The notes under the pieces: generated by a model
The model's database searches: none
What the model was told of the DNA's origin: nothing
Seen by the model: only the letters and a program-made list of their open reading frames with translations
Made by a program: the position numbers and the translations under genes
Part shown: positions 17,223 through 24,865 of the stretch, piece by piece
Layout: each line of letters starts with the position of its first letter
Position numbering within the stretch: position 1 is the first letter of the stretch
DNA from: JOPF133 sp052144935
GTDB lineage: Bacteria > Acidobacteriota > Terriglobia > Bryobacterales > Bryobacteraceae
Length of the DNA stretch: 64,000 bases
NCBI GenBank assembly: GCA_052144935.1
Contig: JBKQPR010000296.1
Location: 11,312-75,311, forward strand
Direction: 5' to 3'

Positions 17223-18001
17223 CAACCCCTGGCGCCACCTCCAACAGCATTCAGACCAGGGGTCTCAATCTCTGGTATGGCGACTTCCAGGCGCTCACCA
17301 ACATCGATCTGAACGTCCGGCACGGCCAGATTACCGCGCTGATCGGCCCTTCGGGCTGCGGCAAGACGACCTTGCTGCGGTGCTTTAACCGCATCAACGA
17401 GCGCTATGGCTACGTCCGGACCACGGGAGAAATCCAGATCCTCGGACAGAACATCTATGCTCCGGATATCTCGCTGATCGAGTTGCGCAAAGCCGTCGGC
17501 ATGGTATTCCAGCGTCCCAATCCGCTGCCGATCTCGATTTATGAGAACCTGGTGTTTGGCCTGCGGGTGCATACCCCCCGGGGAAAACTGAAGAAGCCGG
17601 AACTGGATGGAGTGGTGGAAAAGGCGTTGCGCGAGGTATACCTCTGGGATGAGGTGAAGGACCGGTTGCGAGCGCGTGGCACGGACCTGCAACTGGCGGA
17701 TCAGCAGAAACTCTGTATTGCGCGGCTCCTGCCGCTCAAGCCCGAAATTATCCTGATGGATGAACCCTGCTCGGCGCTGGACAGCGAGGCCACCCTCGGC
17801 ATCGAGGAACTAATGCTCGCACTGGCGGGCCGTTATACCATCCTGGTGGTCACTCACAACATGGCGCAGGCCCGCCGGGTGAGCCAGGAATGCGCCTTCA
17901 TGCTGCTCGGCAAGGTGATTGAACACGATCGGACGGAGAGCCTGTTCCTCAATCCCAGAGACAGCCAAACCGCAGACTATGTGGAAGGCCGCTACGGCTA
18001 G
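17219..18001 (+). CDS. pstB: PstB-type ATPase subunit 2, with degenerate LSGGQ signature
   Basis: A 260-residue ABC ATPase immediately after the first one (4-nt overlap). Walker A is GPSGCGKT, the Q-loop is intact (GMVFQRPNPLP, Q98), Walker B is ILMDEPCSALD and the H-switch is intact (VVTHNMAQA, H213). The signature motif, however, reads LQLAD (157-161) in LQLADQQKLCIAR where other PstB proteins have LSGGQQQRLCIAR. The losses are complementary to those in the preceding subunit. A heterodimer would put this subunit's complete Walker A/B/Q/H set against the intact LSGGQ of subunit 1, giving one competent site, and the two degenerate halves together at the other site. ATP-driven phosphate import with PstSCA is the expected role. 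Confidence 0.87.
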   Translation: MTTPGATSNSIQTRGLNLWYGDFQALTNIDLNVRHGQITALIGPSGCGKTTLLRCFNRINERYGYVRTTGEIQILGQNIYAPDISLIELRKAVGMVFQRPNPLPISIYENLVFGLRVHTPRGKLKKPELDGVVEKALREVYLWDEVKDRLRARGTDLQLADQQKLCIARLLPLKPEIILMDEPCSALDSEATLGIEELMLALAGRYTILVVTHNMAQARRVSQECAFMLLGKVIEHDRTESLFLNPRDSQTADYVEGRYG

Positions 18002-18019
18002 CCGGAAAGGAGTTCAGCC

Positions 18020-19771
18020 ATGACTCTGCGAAGCAGGATTTTCCGCAAACTCCTCCTGACTGCTCTGCTTCTGATTCTGGTGACGTTGGGCAGCGCGGAC
18101 TTCCTCCTGACCCGTTACACCGCCGGCCGCGAACTGAAGCATGCCGAGCAGGACATGGAACAGGCCGTTCAGATTCTCGCTCCGGCGCTGGCGGCCGTGG
18201 AAGCGGGGGTTTTGGGAGAGTGGGCCCGCCAGATGGACGAACGATCCCGGTCGCGAGTCACGATCATCGACCGCCAAGGCGTGGTGCTGGCCGATTCCCA
18301 ACACGATCCGGCAACCATGGAGAACCACGCCGGGCGTCAAGAAGTGCAGGCTGCGCTCGCCGGGCGGCAGGGGACTGCGGTGCGGCGCAGCGCCACACTG
18401 GATGTCGACTTTTGCTACCTGGCTACGCCGGCCGTTCTGAAGGGACAATCCGGAGGCGTCCTGCGGCTCGCCGTGCCGCTCGATCGCATCAGCATTGCCA
18501 CCCGCGAGGTGGGGTGGCTGATGCTCCGGGCTTCCCTGTTCGCCGGCATCCTGGCGCTGCTGGTGGCATACTTCGTATCCCATATCTTCACCCGCCGGGT
18601 GCGCCGCATCCAGACCTTCGCCCAAGAGCTGGTGAGAGCCGATTATTCCGGCACTCTAGCCACCCAATCCGACGATGAACTGGGTTCAGTGGCTCGCTCT
18701 TTGCGCGGCATGGCCGAACAATTCCGCGGCATGCTGAGCCGCCTTAACGAGGAGGCGTCGCAGCGCCGGGCGATCCTCGCCAGCATGGTGGAAGGCGTGC
18801 TCGCAGTGGATGGCGACTGCCACATCACATTCTGCAACGATTCCCTGGGCCGCGCCGTACGAGCCCCTACACCGGTTCCGGAAGGACTTCCTTTGCTGCA
18901 CCTCATCCGCGACCCTGCCCTGCGAGACCAACTCGCACGGGTCCTCACAACGGGCGAAGCCACCCGCCAGAGAATGACGCTGCTGGCCGCGGGCGGGCGC
19001 ACGTTCGAGGTGCAGGCCGCACCGCTGGATCATCACAATTGCAGGGGCGCGCTGGCCATCCTGCACGACGTCACGGAACACGAACACGTCGAGCGGGTTC
19101 GAAGAGACTTCGTCGCCAATATCTCGCATGAATTGCGGACGCCGCTGGCCGTGATCCGGGGATATGCGGAAACGCTGCTCGACGGGGCCTTGGAGGACAA
19201 GGAGAACGCCCGGAAGTTTCTCGAGATCATCTGCGCCCACACCATCCGGCTGGGAGATCTGGCGTCGGATCTCCTGGCCCTCTCCGAGTTGGAATTCGAG
19301 CGGACACCGGCGCCCGAGGAGCGCGTGTCCGTCCGAGAAGCTATTCAATCCGCGATTCGCACGGTGGAAGGCGAAGCGCTGGCGCGAGACGTGAGCACCC
19401 GCGCGGGTGAAGTGGAAGACCTCTATATCATGGGACAGCGGTTCCGTCTGGAGCAGGCGCTGCAAAACCTGCTCCACAACGCGGTGGAATTCAACCGGCC
19501 CGGCGGTGAAGTCCGGCTCGCCGCCACGAGGGTGGACGGCAAGGTTCGAATCACCGTGAACGACACTGGAGCCGGCATCCCCTCCGAGGAGCTTCCGCGC
19601 ATCTTTGAGCGGTTCTATCGTGTCGATAAGGCGCGATTGCAGCAGACCGGTGGCGCGGGTCTGGGCCTCTCGATTGTGAAACACATCGTCGAGAAAATGT
19701 CCGGGACCGTCAGCGTGGAGAGCCGCTTGGGAAGGGGTTCGACTTTTAGCCTCTGGTTTCCCGCTGCATAA
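18020..19771 (+). CDS. phoR: PhoR-like sensor histidine kinase
   Basis: The 583-residue kinase ends the phosphate operon. It has a first membrane helix (about residues 10-28), a periplasmic sensor of about 130 residues, a second helix (about 168-190), a HAMP linker (RRVRRIQTFAQELVRADYSG), a PAS-like domain (about 245-350, ILASMVEGVLAVDGD), a HisKA domain with SHELRTPLAV (phospho-acceptor His370) and a HATPase domain with LLHNAVEF, DTGAGIP, IFERFYRVD and GGAGLGLSIVKHIVE. Its role would be phosphorylation of a PhoB-type regulator at low phosphate under control of PhoU and Pst. No response regulator gene lies next to it. The ATG is 18 bp after pstB2, behind GAAAGGAG. Confidence 0.88.
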   Translation: MTLRSRIFRKLLLTALLLILVTLGSADFLLTRYTAGRELKHAEQDMEQAVQILAPALAAVEAGVLGEWARQMDERSRSRVTIIDRQGVVLADSQHDPATMENHAGRQEVQAALAGRQGTAVRRSATLDVDFCYLATPAVLKGQSGGVLRLAVPLDRISIATREVGWLMLRASLFAGILALLVAYFVSHIFTRRVRRIQTFAQELVRADYSGTLATQSDDELGSVARSLRGMAEQFRGMLSRLNEEASQRRAILASMVEGVLAVDGDCHITFCNDSLGRAVRAPTPVPEGLPLLHLIRDPALRDQLARVLTTGEATRQRMTLLAAGGRTFEVQAAPLDHHNCRGALAILHDVTEHEHVERVRRDFVANISHELRTPLAVIRGYAETLLDGALEDKENARKFLEIICAHTIRLGDLASDLLALSELEFERTPAPEERVSVREAIQSAIRTVEGEALARDVSTRAGEVEDLYIMGQRFRLEQALQNLLHNAVEFNRPGGEVRLAATRVDGKVRITVNDTGAGIPSEELPRIFERFYRVDKARLQQTGGAGLGLSIVKHIVEKMSGTVSVESRLGRGSTFSLWFPAA

Positions 19772-19875
19772 GCCAGCACCTGGACCTCCCGCTCGAAGCG
19801 CGCCATGCGTGCGGCATCTTCGGCGAACGCGGGCGGGAGCACTTTGATGGCGACGTCGCGATTCGGTTTGGTGTG
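19772..19875 (-). pseudogene. Fragment of a Ser/Thr protein kinase N-lobe
   Basis: The minus strand encodes TPNRDVAIKVLPPAFAEDAA then RMARFEREVQVLA. This is the VAIK strand with the catalytic lysine and the following helix of the Hanks-type kinases that are abundant in Acidobacteria. Only about 35 codons remain, and the frame then runs antisense into phoR. It is a relic. The rest of the spacer up to 19968 holds an AT-richer duplicated GCTATAAATA-like string but no gene. Confidence 0.55.
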
Positions 19876-19968
19876 CAGATTCCGACCCCAGCTATAAATA
19901 CCGCAGCTATAAATAAAGTGTGCGGTGTCTGGGGACCGGTCTTTGCAAAATGAGACCCACGATCCCGG

Positions 19969-22356
19969 TTATAGCGCGGCTCGCACCGCCGCCGTCAGCT
20001 CGGCTTCGCTGGTCAAGCCTTCGAAACGCTTGAGCTGTTTGCCATCGCGGCCGAACACCACCGTCACCGGCAACGGTTCGAGCTTGAACTGCTGGTTCAG
20101 CTCCGGGGAGCCGAGCGCCACCTGGTACTCCATGGGATGCTTTTTCAGGAACGGGACCACCCGCTCTTCGCCCTCTTCATCCATGGCCACGCCTACCACC
20201 ACCACGCCCCGGTCCTTGAGATCCTTTTGCAGCTTGTTAAAGCTGGGGATCTCCTGAATGCAGGGCACGCAATAGGTCGCCCAGAAGTCCACCACCAGCA
20301 CTTTTCCAGCGAACTGGGAGGGTGACGCGAAGTGCGGCAGGCCGGCAGCGGCCGCGGGGGCTGCGCCAGCGGCACCAGCCGGGCCAGCCGGTGTAGTGCC
20401 AGTGGCAGAAGCGGCCGCGGTGACCGCGCCAGCGCCGGCGGTGACCGTGGGTGCGGCCGCAGGGGACGCCGCTTTTCCTTTCGACAGGAACGCCAGGAAC
20501 TCCGCCGTATCGCGCGTGAGACCGGGGAACGTGGCCAGCACCTTCTCGTCCGGGTCCAGGATCGCATAGTACGGTTCGGCGACGGTCTGGAACTTCTCCA
20601 CCTCCAACTTCTGGTTGGCCTCCGAAACCGCGTCGGCGCCGTCGGCGTAGAGCTCCACGAGCACGAAGCGGCCCAGCTCAGCCGAAATCTCCGGCCGCGT
20701 GAACATGTTGGCCTTCATCCAATGGCAGTTGGCGCAGGCGTAGCCGGTGAAGTCCACCAGCACCAGCTTGCCTTCGCGCCGCGCCTGGTCGACCGCTTCA
20801 CGATACTGGTCCTTCAACCACGCGGGGCCGCTCGCCCCAGTGCCCGCGCGGACGGCCTGGTCCGAAGCCGCGGGGACATACGCGTCCAGATCTCCCAAGG
20901 GCGCGCCCGACATCCCCGGCGCGAGGGTGATGGCGAAGACCAGGAAGGCCATTCCGAGGAGCAGCCGGACGATGCCCATAGGTTCATCCGGCTTGACGCC
21001 TTCAAGGCGCAAGAATCCCAGCAGGTAGAGGCCGGCCATGGCGAACAGCACCATCCAGGCGGCCAGGAAGCGCTCGCGGGTGAGGAAGCCCCATTGCAGC
21101 ACCTGATCCAGGCTGCTCAGGTATTTCAGGCTGGCCGCCAGGATGACAAAGCCCATTACCACCTTCACGCGCGCCATCCATCCGCCGCTGCGGGGCAGCT
21201 TCTTGAGATAGGAGGGAAACAGCGCCAGCAGAAAGAACGGCAAGGCCAGCCCGGCGGAGAAGGTCACCATGCCGGCGAGAGGGCGCACGCCGCCCGAACC
21301 CACCGAGGCCGCCAGCAGGGTCCCCACAAACGGCCCCACGCAGGCGAAGGAAGCCAGCGAGAACGTCAGCCCCATGAGCAGCGTTCCCGCGAAGCCGCCC
21401 TTTTCCGAAGAGGCGTTGAGCCTGGTCAGGATGCCCGATGGGAGGGTGATTTCGAAGGCTCCCAGCAGGCTCAGCCCGAACGCGATAAACAGCGCCGCGA
21501 TGAAGCCGTTGACCCAGGGATTGGACCCCAATTGCACGATGCCGAAGGGCCCCAGCGCCGCGGTAATCAATAGCCCGATGCCTGAAAACAGCACGATGAT
21601 CCCCAGGCAGAACACCACCGCCTGCGCCAAGCCGTCGCGGGGTGCCCCCGGGGCCCCGCCGGCTTGGCGGTTGAGGAAGTACGACATGGTGATGGGGATC
21701 ATGGGGAAGACACAGGGCGTGAAAATGGATGCCAGGCCGAAGCCGAACGCCACCAGCAGGAAGCTGGCCAGGCCGCGATCCGCGCCGGCCGGTGGCACGC
21801 CGCCCGCGGGGACCGGCTTGGCCTCTTCAAACCCGGCGGGAATGGCCACGGCCGCTGTCGCGCCCGGCTCGACGTCGACCATCACCCGGCCGGTCCAGCG
21901 GCCAGGAACGCATTGGGTGTCGCTGCAGGTTTCGAAGCGGGCTTGGACGGAAAGCTCGGCGGGCCCCGGCGGCGCGCCCGCGGCAAGCTGGGTCTCCAGC
22001 AGAAAGGCGGCCTGGCCCTCGAAAGTTTCGGTGTCCGAGCCAAAGGTCTTATCGAAGGCGCGCTTGGGTTTCGCCTGAAGAACGCGCACGCGTTCCACCA
22101 GAGCGGCGGGCCCAACCTGAAACGAAGCCGGAATGCCCGAGGGGCTGGAGGCTGCGTATAAGTGCCAGCCCGGTTGGATACGGGCCTCCGCGCGCAGCAG
22201 CACCTTTCCGCCCGGCGCGACGGTGGCCGGCTGGGCAGTAAGCGTCCAGTCGGCGTACTGCGGCTGGGCCCAGGCGCAGGCGCAACCTAGAATAGCGAGG
22301 CCAAAAAACTTGGACGCGGAGACGCGGGAGGTGCCCCTTGGGCCCGGAGAAAGCAC
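19969..22356 (-). CDS. dsbD: DsbD-type thiol:disulfide interchange protein with an extra C-terminal TlpA-like thioredoxin domain
   Basis: About 795 residues carrying reducing power across the inner membrane. After a signal peptide (ends near CACAWAQ) comes a DsbD-alpha domain with its redox pair in ETCSDTQCVPG. A membrane domain of about eight helices follows, with the two active cysteines in FTPCVFPMIPI and ASFACVGPFVG. Next is a thioredoxin-like gamma domain with YACANCHWMK, then an Ala/Pro/Gly linker and a second thioredoxin fold of the ResA/TlpA type with WATYCVPCIQEIP. The last domain is not part of standard DsbD. The fusion would hand electrons directly to an extracytoplasmic reductase domain. 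The start is uncertain: GTG at 22356 gives a good signal peptide, but no Shine-Dalgarno is visible and a TTG lies two codons further upstream. Confidence 0.85.
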   Translation of the reverse strand: MLSPGPRGTSRVSASKFFGLAILGCACAWAQPQYADWTLTAQPATVAPGGKVLLRAEARIQPGWHLYAASSPSGIPASFQVGPAALVERVRVLQAKPKRAFDKTFGSDTETFEGQAAFLLETQLAAGAPPGPAELSVQARFETCSDTQCVPGRWTGRVMVDVEPGATAAVAIPAGFEEAKPVPAGGVPPAGADRGLASFLLVAFGFGLASIFTPCVFPMIPITMSYFLNRQAGGAPGAPRDGLAQAVVFCLGIIVLFSGIGLLITAALGPFGIVQLGSNPWVNGFIAALFIAFGLSLLGAFEITLPSGILTRLNASSEKGGFAGTLLMGLTFSLASFACVGPFVGTLLAASVGSGGVRPLAGMVTFSAGLALPFFLLALFPSYLKKLPRSGGWMARVKVVMGFVILAASLKYLSSLDQVLQWGFLTRERFLAAWMVLFAMAGLYLLGFLRLEGVKPDEPMGIVRLLLGMAFLVFAITLAPGMSGAPLGDLDAYVPAASDQAVRAGTGASGPAWLKDQYREAVDQARREGKLVLVDFTGYACANCHWMKANMFTRPEISAELGRFVLVELYADGADAVSEANQKLEVEKFQTVAEPYYAILDPDEKVLATFPGLTRDTAEFLAFLSKGKAASPAAAPTVTAGAGAVTAAASATGTTPAGPAGAAGAAPAAAAGLPHFASPSQFAGKVLVVDFWATYCVPCIQEIPSFNKLQKDLKDRGVVVVGVAMDEEGEERVVPFLKKHPMEYQVALGSPELNQQFKLEPLPVTVVFGRDGKQLKRFEGLTSEAELTAAVRAAL

Positions 22357-22427
22357 AAACAAGAATTGAGCGCCGTGAGCCAAGCTGAAATCACCAGTCC
22401 TTACCTGAGTCTTCTCGGCGTCAAGCC
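22311..22427. repeat. Inverted-repeat element related to the ones at 39065 and 42044
   Basis: GACGCGGGAGGTGCCCCTTG and TGAGTCTTCTCGGCGTCAAG are shared, with few changes, with the element at 42044-42123. The ends GACGCGG and CGGCGTC are complementary apart from one base. It overlaps the 5-prime end of the dsbD frame and one copy of the 16-bp repeat (22330-22345). Confidence 0.45.
22330..22345 (-). repeat. Dispersed 16-bp GC repeat, copy 3
   Basis: The minus-strand reading is GGGCCCAAGGGGCACC. It lies in the 5-prime part of the dsbD gene. Confidence 0.6.
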
Positions 22428-22469
22428 TCCTTAGCTTTAGACGCACCGCTCGCGCGAAAGCTTCGGATC

Positions 22470-23489
22470 TCAGTCCCCCGTCCCTCGCTCCTTGCCCCGC
22501 AGCTCTTCCTCGATCCGCTGGTTCGCCCGGCCCTCGGAGAACTCCTTGGCCACCCGGATCGCATTCTTGATGGCGTTGGCATTGGAACGGCCGTGGGCAA
22601 TGATGCACACCCCCCGCACACCCAACAGCGGCGCCCCGCCGTACTCGGTGTAGTCCAGGCGTTTGCGGAAATGGCTGAAGGCCGGGCGCGCCAGGGCGTA
22701 ACCGATCTTCCCGGCCACCGAGGCTTCCAGCGACTCGTGCAGCAGGTGTTTGAACATATCCACCAGCCCCTCGCTGACTTTCAGCGCCACGTTGCCGATG
22801 AAGCCGTCGCACACAATCACGTCGACCGTGCCCGAGTAGATGTGGCGGCCCTCCACGTTGCCGATGAAATTCACGTTCAGGGCTCTCAGCAAGGGCGCGG
22901 CCGAGCGGGTTATATCATTGCCCTTGTGATCCTCCTCGCCGATGGACAGCAGGCCCACGCGCGGTTTGGCGCGGCCCAGAATGATCTGCGAGTAGATCTC
23001 GCCCATGACGGCAAACTGGGCCAGCATTTGAGGCGAGCAATCCACATTCGCGCCGAGGTCCAGCACCACCACGGGCGAACCGCTCACCACCGTAGGGAAG
23101 GCGCCGGCCAGCGCCGGACGATACACTCCCGGCACAACGCCCTGCACCATCTTGGCGGTGGCCATCACCGCGCCGGTGTTGCCCGCCGACACGAATCCCT
23201 GGGCCACTCCGTCGCGCACCATACGCGAGGCCACACGCAACGAGCTGTCGCGCTTGCTGCGCACCGCTTTGGCGGCGCTGTCCTCCATGGTGATGCGTTC
23301 GCTGGCGTGAACGATCTCGATGGGAAGCTGCCGGAAGTCGCCGTGCCGTGCGAGTTCCTGCTGAACCAGGGCCTGCTGGCCAACCAAAACGACCTTAACG
23401 CCCAGGCTCCGGGCGGCTTCGACCGCCCCTTCCACTTCTGCTTTGGGGGCATGGTCGCCGCCCATTGCATCCACGGCAATGGTCAACAT
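22470..23489 (-). CDS. plsX: Phosphate acyltransferase PlsX
   Basis: A 339-residue cytoplasmic enzyme that converts acyl-ACP to acyl-phosphate for phospholipid synthesis. It opens with TIAVDAMGGDHAPKAEVEGA, the family hallmark, and contains SAGNTGAVMATAKM, LDLGANVDCSPQ, LLSIGEEDHKGND, DGFIGNVALKVSEG and LLGVRGVCIIAHGRSNA. Length is normal. It follows rpmF by 12 bp in the usual yceD-rpmF-plsX order. The customary fabH does not follow. Instead dsbD starts about 110 bp downstream. Confidence 0.95.
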   Translation of the reverse strand: MLTIAVDAMGGDHAPKAEVEGAVEAARSLGVKVVLVGQQALVQQELARHGDFRQLPIEIVHASERITMEDSAAKAVRSKRDSSLRVASRMVRDGVAQGFVSAGNTGAVMATAKMVQGVVPGVYRPALAGAFPTVVSGSPVVVLDLGANVDCSPQMLAQFAVMGEIYSQIILGRAKPRVGLLSIGEEDHKGNDITRSAAPLLRALNVNFIGNVEGRHIYSGTVDVIVCDGFIGNVALKVSEGLVDMFKHLLHESLEASVAGKIGYALARPAFSHFRKRLDYTEYGGAPLLGVRGVCIIAHGRSNANAIKNAIRVAKEFSEGRANQRIEEELRGKERGTGD

Positions 23490-23501
23490 GTAGCGACCAG
23501 T

Positions 23502-23684
23502 TTACTCCTGTTCGACTTCCACCACTTCACGTCCTTTGTACTGCCCGCAATGCGGGCACACGCGGTGCGGCAACTTCTGCCCATGACAGTTGGGACACTC
23601 GGAAATGCCGCTGCGCTTCAGCGAATCGTGCGCGCGGCGGCTGGCGGTCCGCCTCTGCGAGTGTCTACGTTTGGGATTCGGCAT
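23502..23684 (-). CDS. rpmF: 50S ribosomal protein L32
   Basis: A 60-residue ribosomal protein opening with MPNPKRRHSQRRTASRRAHD. It has the zinc-ribbon pair CPNC and CPHC of the zinc-binding L32 form. It lies between yceD and plsX, the conserved arrangement. Confidence 0.96.
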   Translation of the reverse strand: MPNPKRRHSQRRTASRRAHDSLKRSGISECPNCHGQKLPHRVCPHCGQYKGREVVEVEQE

Positions 23685-23724
23685 ATTCTTACCTCAAGCA
23701 AATCTCCGGCTAGCAATCTCGGGT

Positions 23725-24249
23725 CTATCTGGCGAGATCGCGGAGGGCGCTCCAGCGGTCGTCCGCGCTCTCTCGCCTGCAGCGGCACTCGATCTGGTTG
23801 CGGTTTCCTCCGCATACCGGGCAGATCCCCTTGCAAAGGTTGCTGCACACCCTCTGCATCGGCAAAGCCAGCAGCACCTGTTCCCGAAGGATGTCTTCGA
23901 GCGCCAGTCCGCCGTCTTCATAAAAACCGATCTCCGCCTCTTCTTCACCGATCTCCACCTCTTCCTCGCGAGCGATGAAGGAGGCGGGCCGGTAATACAA
24001 GTCGAGGGCCCCATCCAACGGAAAGCGGGCGCGCCCCAGGCAACGGTCGCACTCCGCGGCCATTTCCACGGTGTAGCGGCCTTCGATGCGCACTTCGCCA
24101 TCCGAATGCGGCAGCAAGCCGGCAACGCCGGTTGCCCGCAGCGGAGAAGCCTGGTCCAGATCTTCCCCCGCAAAATCGATCCGTCCCGGCTCGAAAGTCA
24201 CGTCGAAACGAATCTTTCGATGCTCCATCTCTTTGACACTGAGGAACAT
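23725..24249 (-). CDS. yceD: YceD/DUF177 family protein
   Basis: A 174-residue protein of the family always found upstream of rpmF, linked to rRNA and ribosome assembly. It contains the conserved CDRCLG motif (AAECDRCLGRARFP) and a C-terminal VCSNLCKGICPVCGGN motif, both likely metal-binding. The start may be the ATG at 24249 or the internal ATG at 24228 (MEHRKIRFDV). Neither has a strong ribosome-binding site. An extended -10 promoter lies 33 bp upstream of the first ATG. Confidence 0.85.
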   Translation of the reverse strand: MFLSVKEMEHRKIRFDVTFEPGRIDFAGEDLDQASPLRATGVAGLLPHSDGEVRIEGRYTVEMAAECDRCLGRARFPLDGALDLYYRPASFIAREEEVEIGEEEAEIGFYEDGGLALEDILREQVLLALPMQRVCSNLCKGICPVCGGNRNQIECRCRRESADDRWSALRDLAR

Positions 24250-24281
24250 AGGAAAAGTTGGAATTCGGGCAGAACTTTCAT

Positions 24282-24287
24282 ATTATA
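24282..24287 (-). promoter_or_regulatory. Extended -10 promoter of the yceD-rpmF-plsX operon
   Basis: The minus strand reads TGCTATAAT, a TGN extension plus a perfect TATAAT. No good -35 is visible, as expected for an extended -10 promoter. Transcription would start near 24275. Confidence 0.5.
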
Positions 24288-24340
24288 GCATTCGGCCGGG
24301 GGCCTGGGCCGCCAACGGCGAATAAAGGGAATGAAGGGGT

Positions 24341-24605
24341 GTGCGACTTGACCGGCCAATCTTTCCTCATTTTTCGGGTGTGGTGATGCGATTCAGTTGT
24401 TCGGTGACGTCAAGGAGGCCCGGTCGAGGCGTTGGAGCCGGTTGCGGGTTCTCTGGTCCGGGAGTCCACGCCGGTACATTTCCAGGAGGTGACGTGTGGC
24501 CGCGATTGCCTGGCGGATGCCTGGTAGACCGGCGGCAGTGGTGGCCGCCGCCAGGACCGACCACACCCGAAATATGAGGAAAGACTGGCCGGTCAAGTCG
24601 CGCAC
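24341..24605. mobile_element. 265-bp element bounded by long imperfect inverted repeats (MITE-like)
   Basis: The left arm (24341-24384, GTGCGACTTGACCGGCCAAT...) and the right arm (24560-24605) are reverse complements over about 44 bp with only three or so differences. Between them are about 175 bp without a convincing gene. The size, the terminal inverted repeats and the absence of a transposase fit a non-autonomous miniature element. A short GCGAATAAA string occurs outside each arm (24318 and 24608) and could be a target-site duplication, although the distances from the arms differ. Confidence 0.5.
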
Positions 24606-24661
24606 CCGCGAATAAACCCGCGCCCGCAACCCGCGCCGCGACTCCCACCCGCAAACCCGTG

Positions 24662-24850
24662 CCCCATCCCCGCCGCTGCTCGCCCGCGCGCAAACCGCGC
24701 CCCCAATCCCGCCGCTACTCCGGGCTCGCGAACCCGCGGCCCAACCCCCCCCGCTGCTCCTCGCCGGCAAACCGAGCCCCCAATCCCGCCGCCGCTATCC
24801 TCCGCTCGCAGGCCGCGCCAACCCGCCGCTATTCTAAAGCCCGCAAACCC
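24662..24850. repeat. Tandem repeat, about five units of 38-39 bp
   Basis: Units begin at about 24662, 24701, 24740, 24778 and 24817. Each opens with CCCCAATCCCGCCGCT or a variant and closes with GCAAACCGCG or a variant. The strand is extremely C-rich. The array ends just before the PfkB gene and may form part of its 5-prime flank. Confidence 0.6.
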
Positions 24851-24851
24851 T

Positions 24852-24857
24852 TACAAT
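24852..24857 (+). promoter_or_regulatory. Candidate -10 box (TACAAT), 8 nt before the PfkB-family start
   Basis: TACAAT is followed after 8 nt by ATG 24866, the same spacing as at 8892, and there is no Shine-Dalgarno. This suggests a leaderless transcript. Confidence 0.4.
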
Positions 24858-24865
24858 ATGACTTC

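Noticed and set aside
22357..22812. A 152-codon N-terminal extension of DsbD
   Set aside because: It is antisense-like to plsX and the spacer repeat. The signal peptide begins only after about 22356.
24662..24850. The 39-bp repeats as a CRISPR array
   Set aside because: The units are contiguous and diverged, without unique spacers or cas genes.
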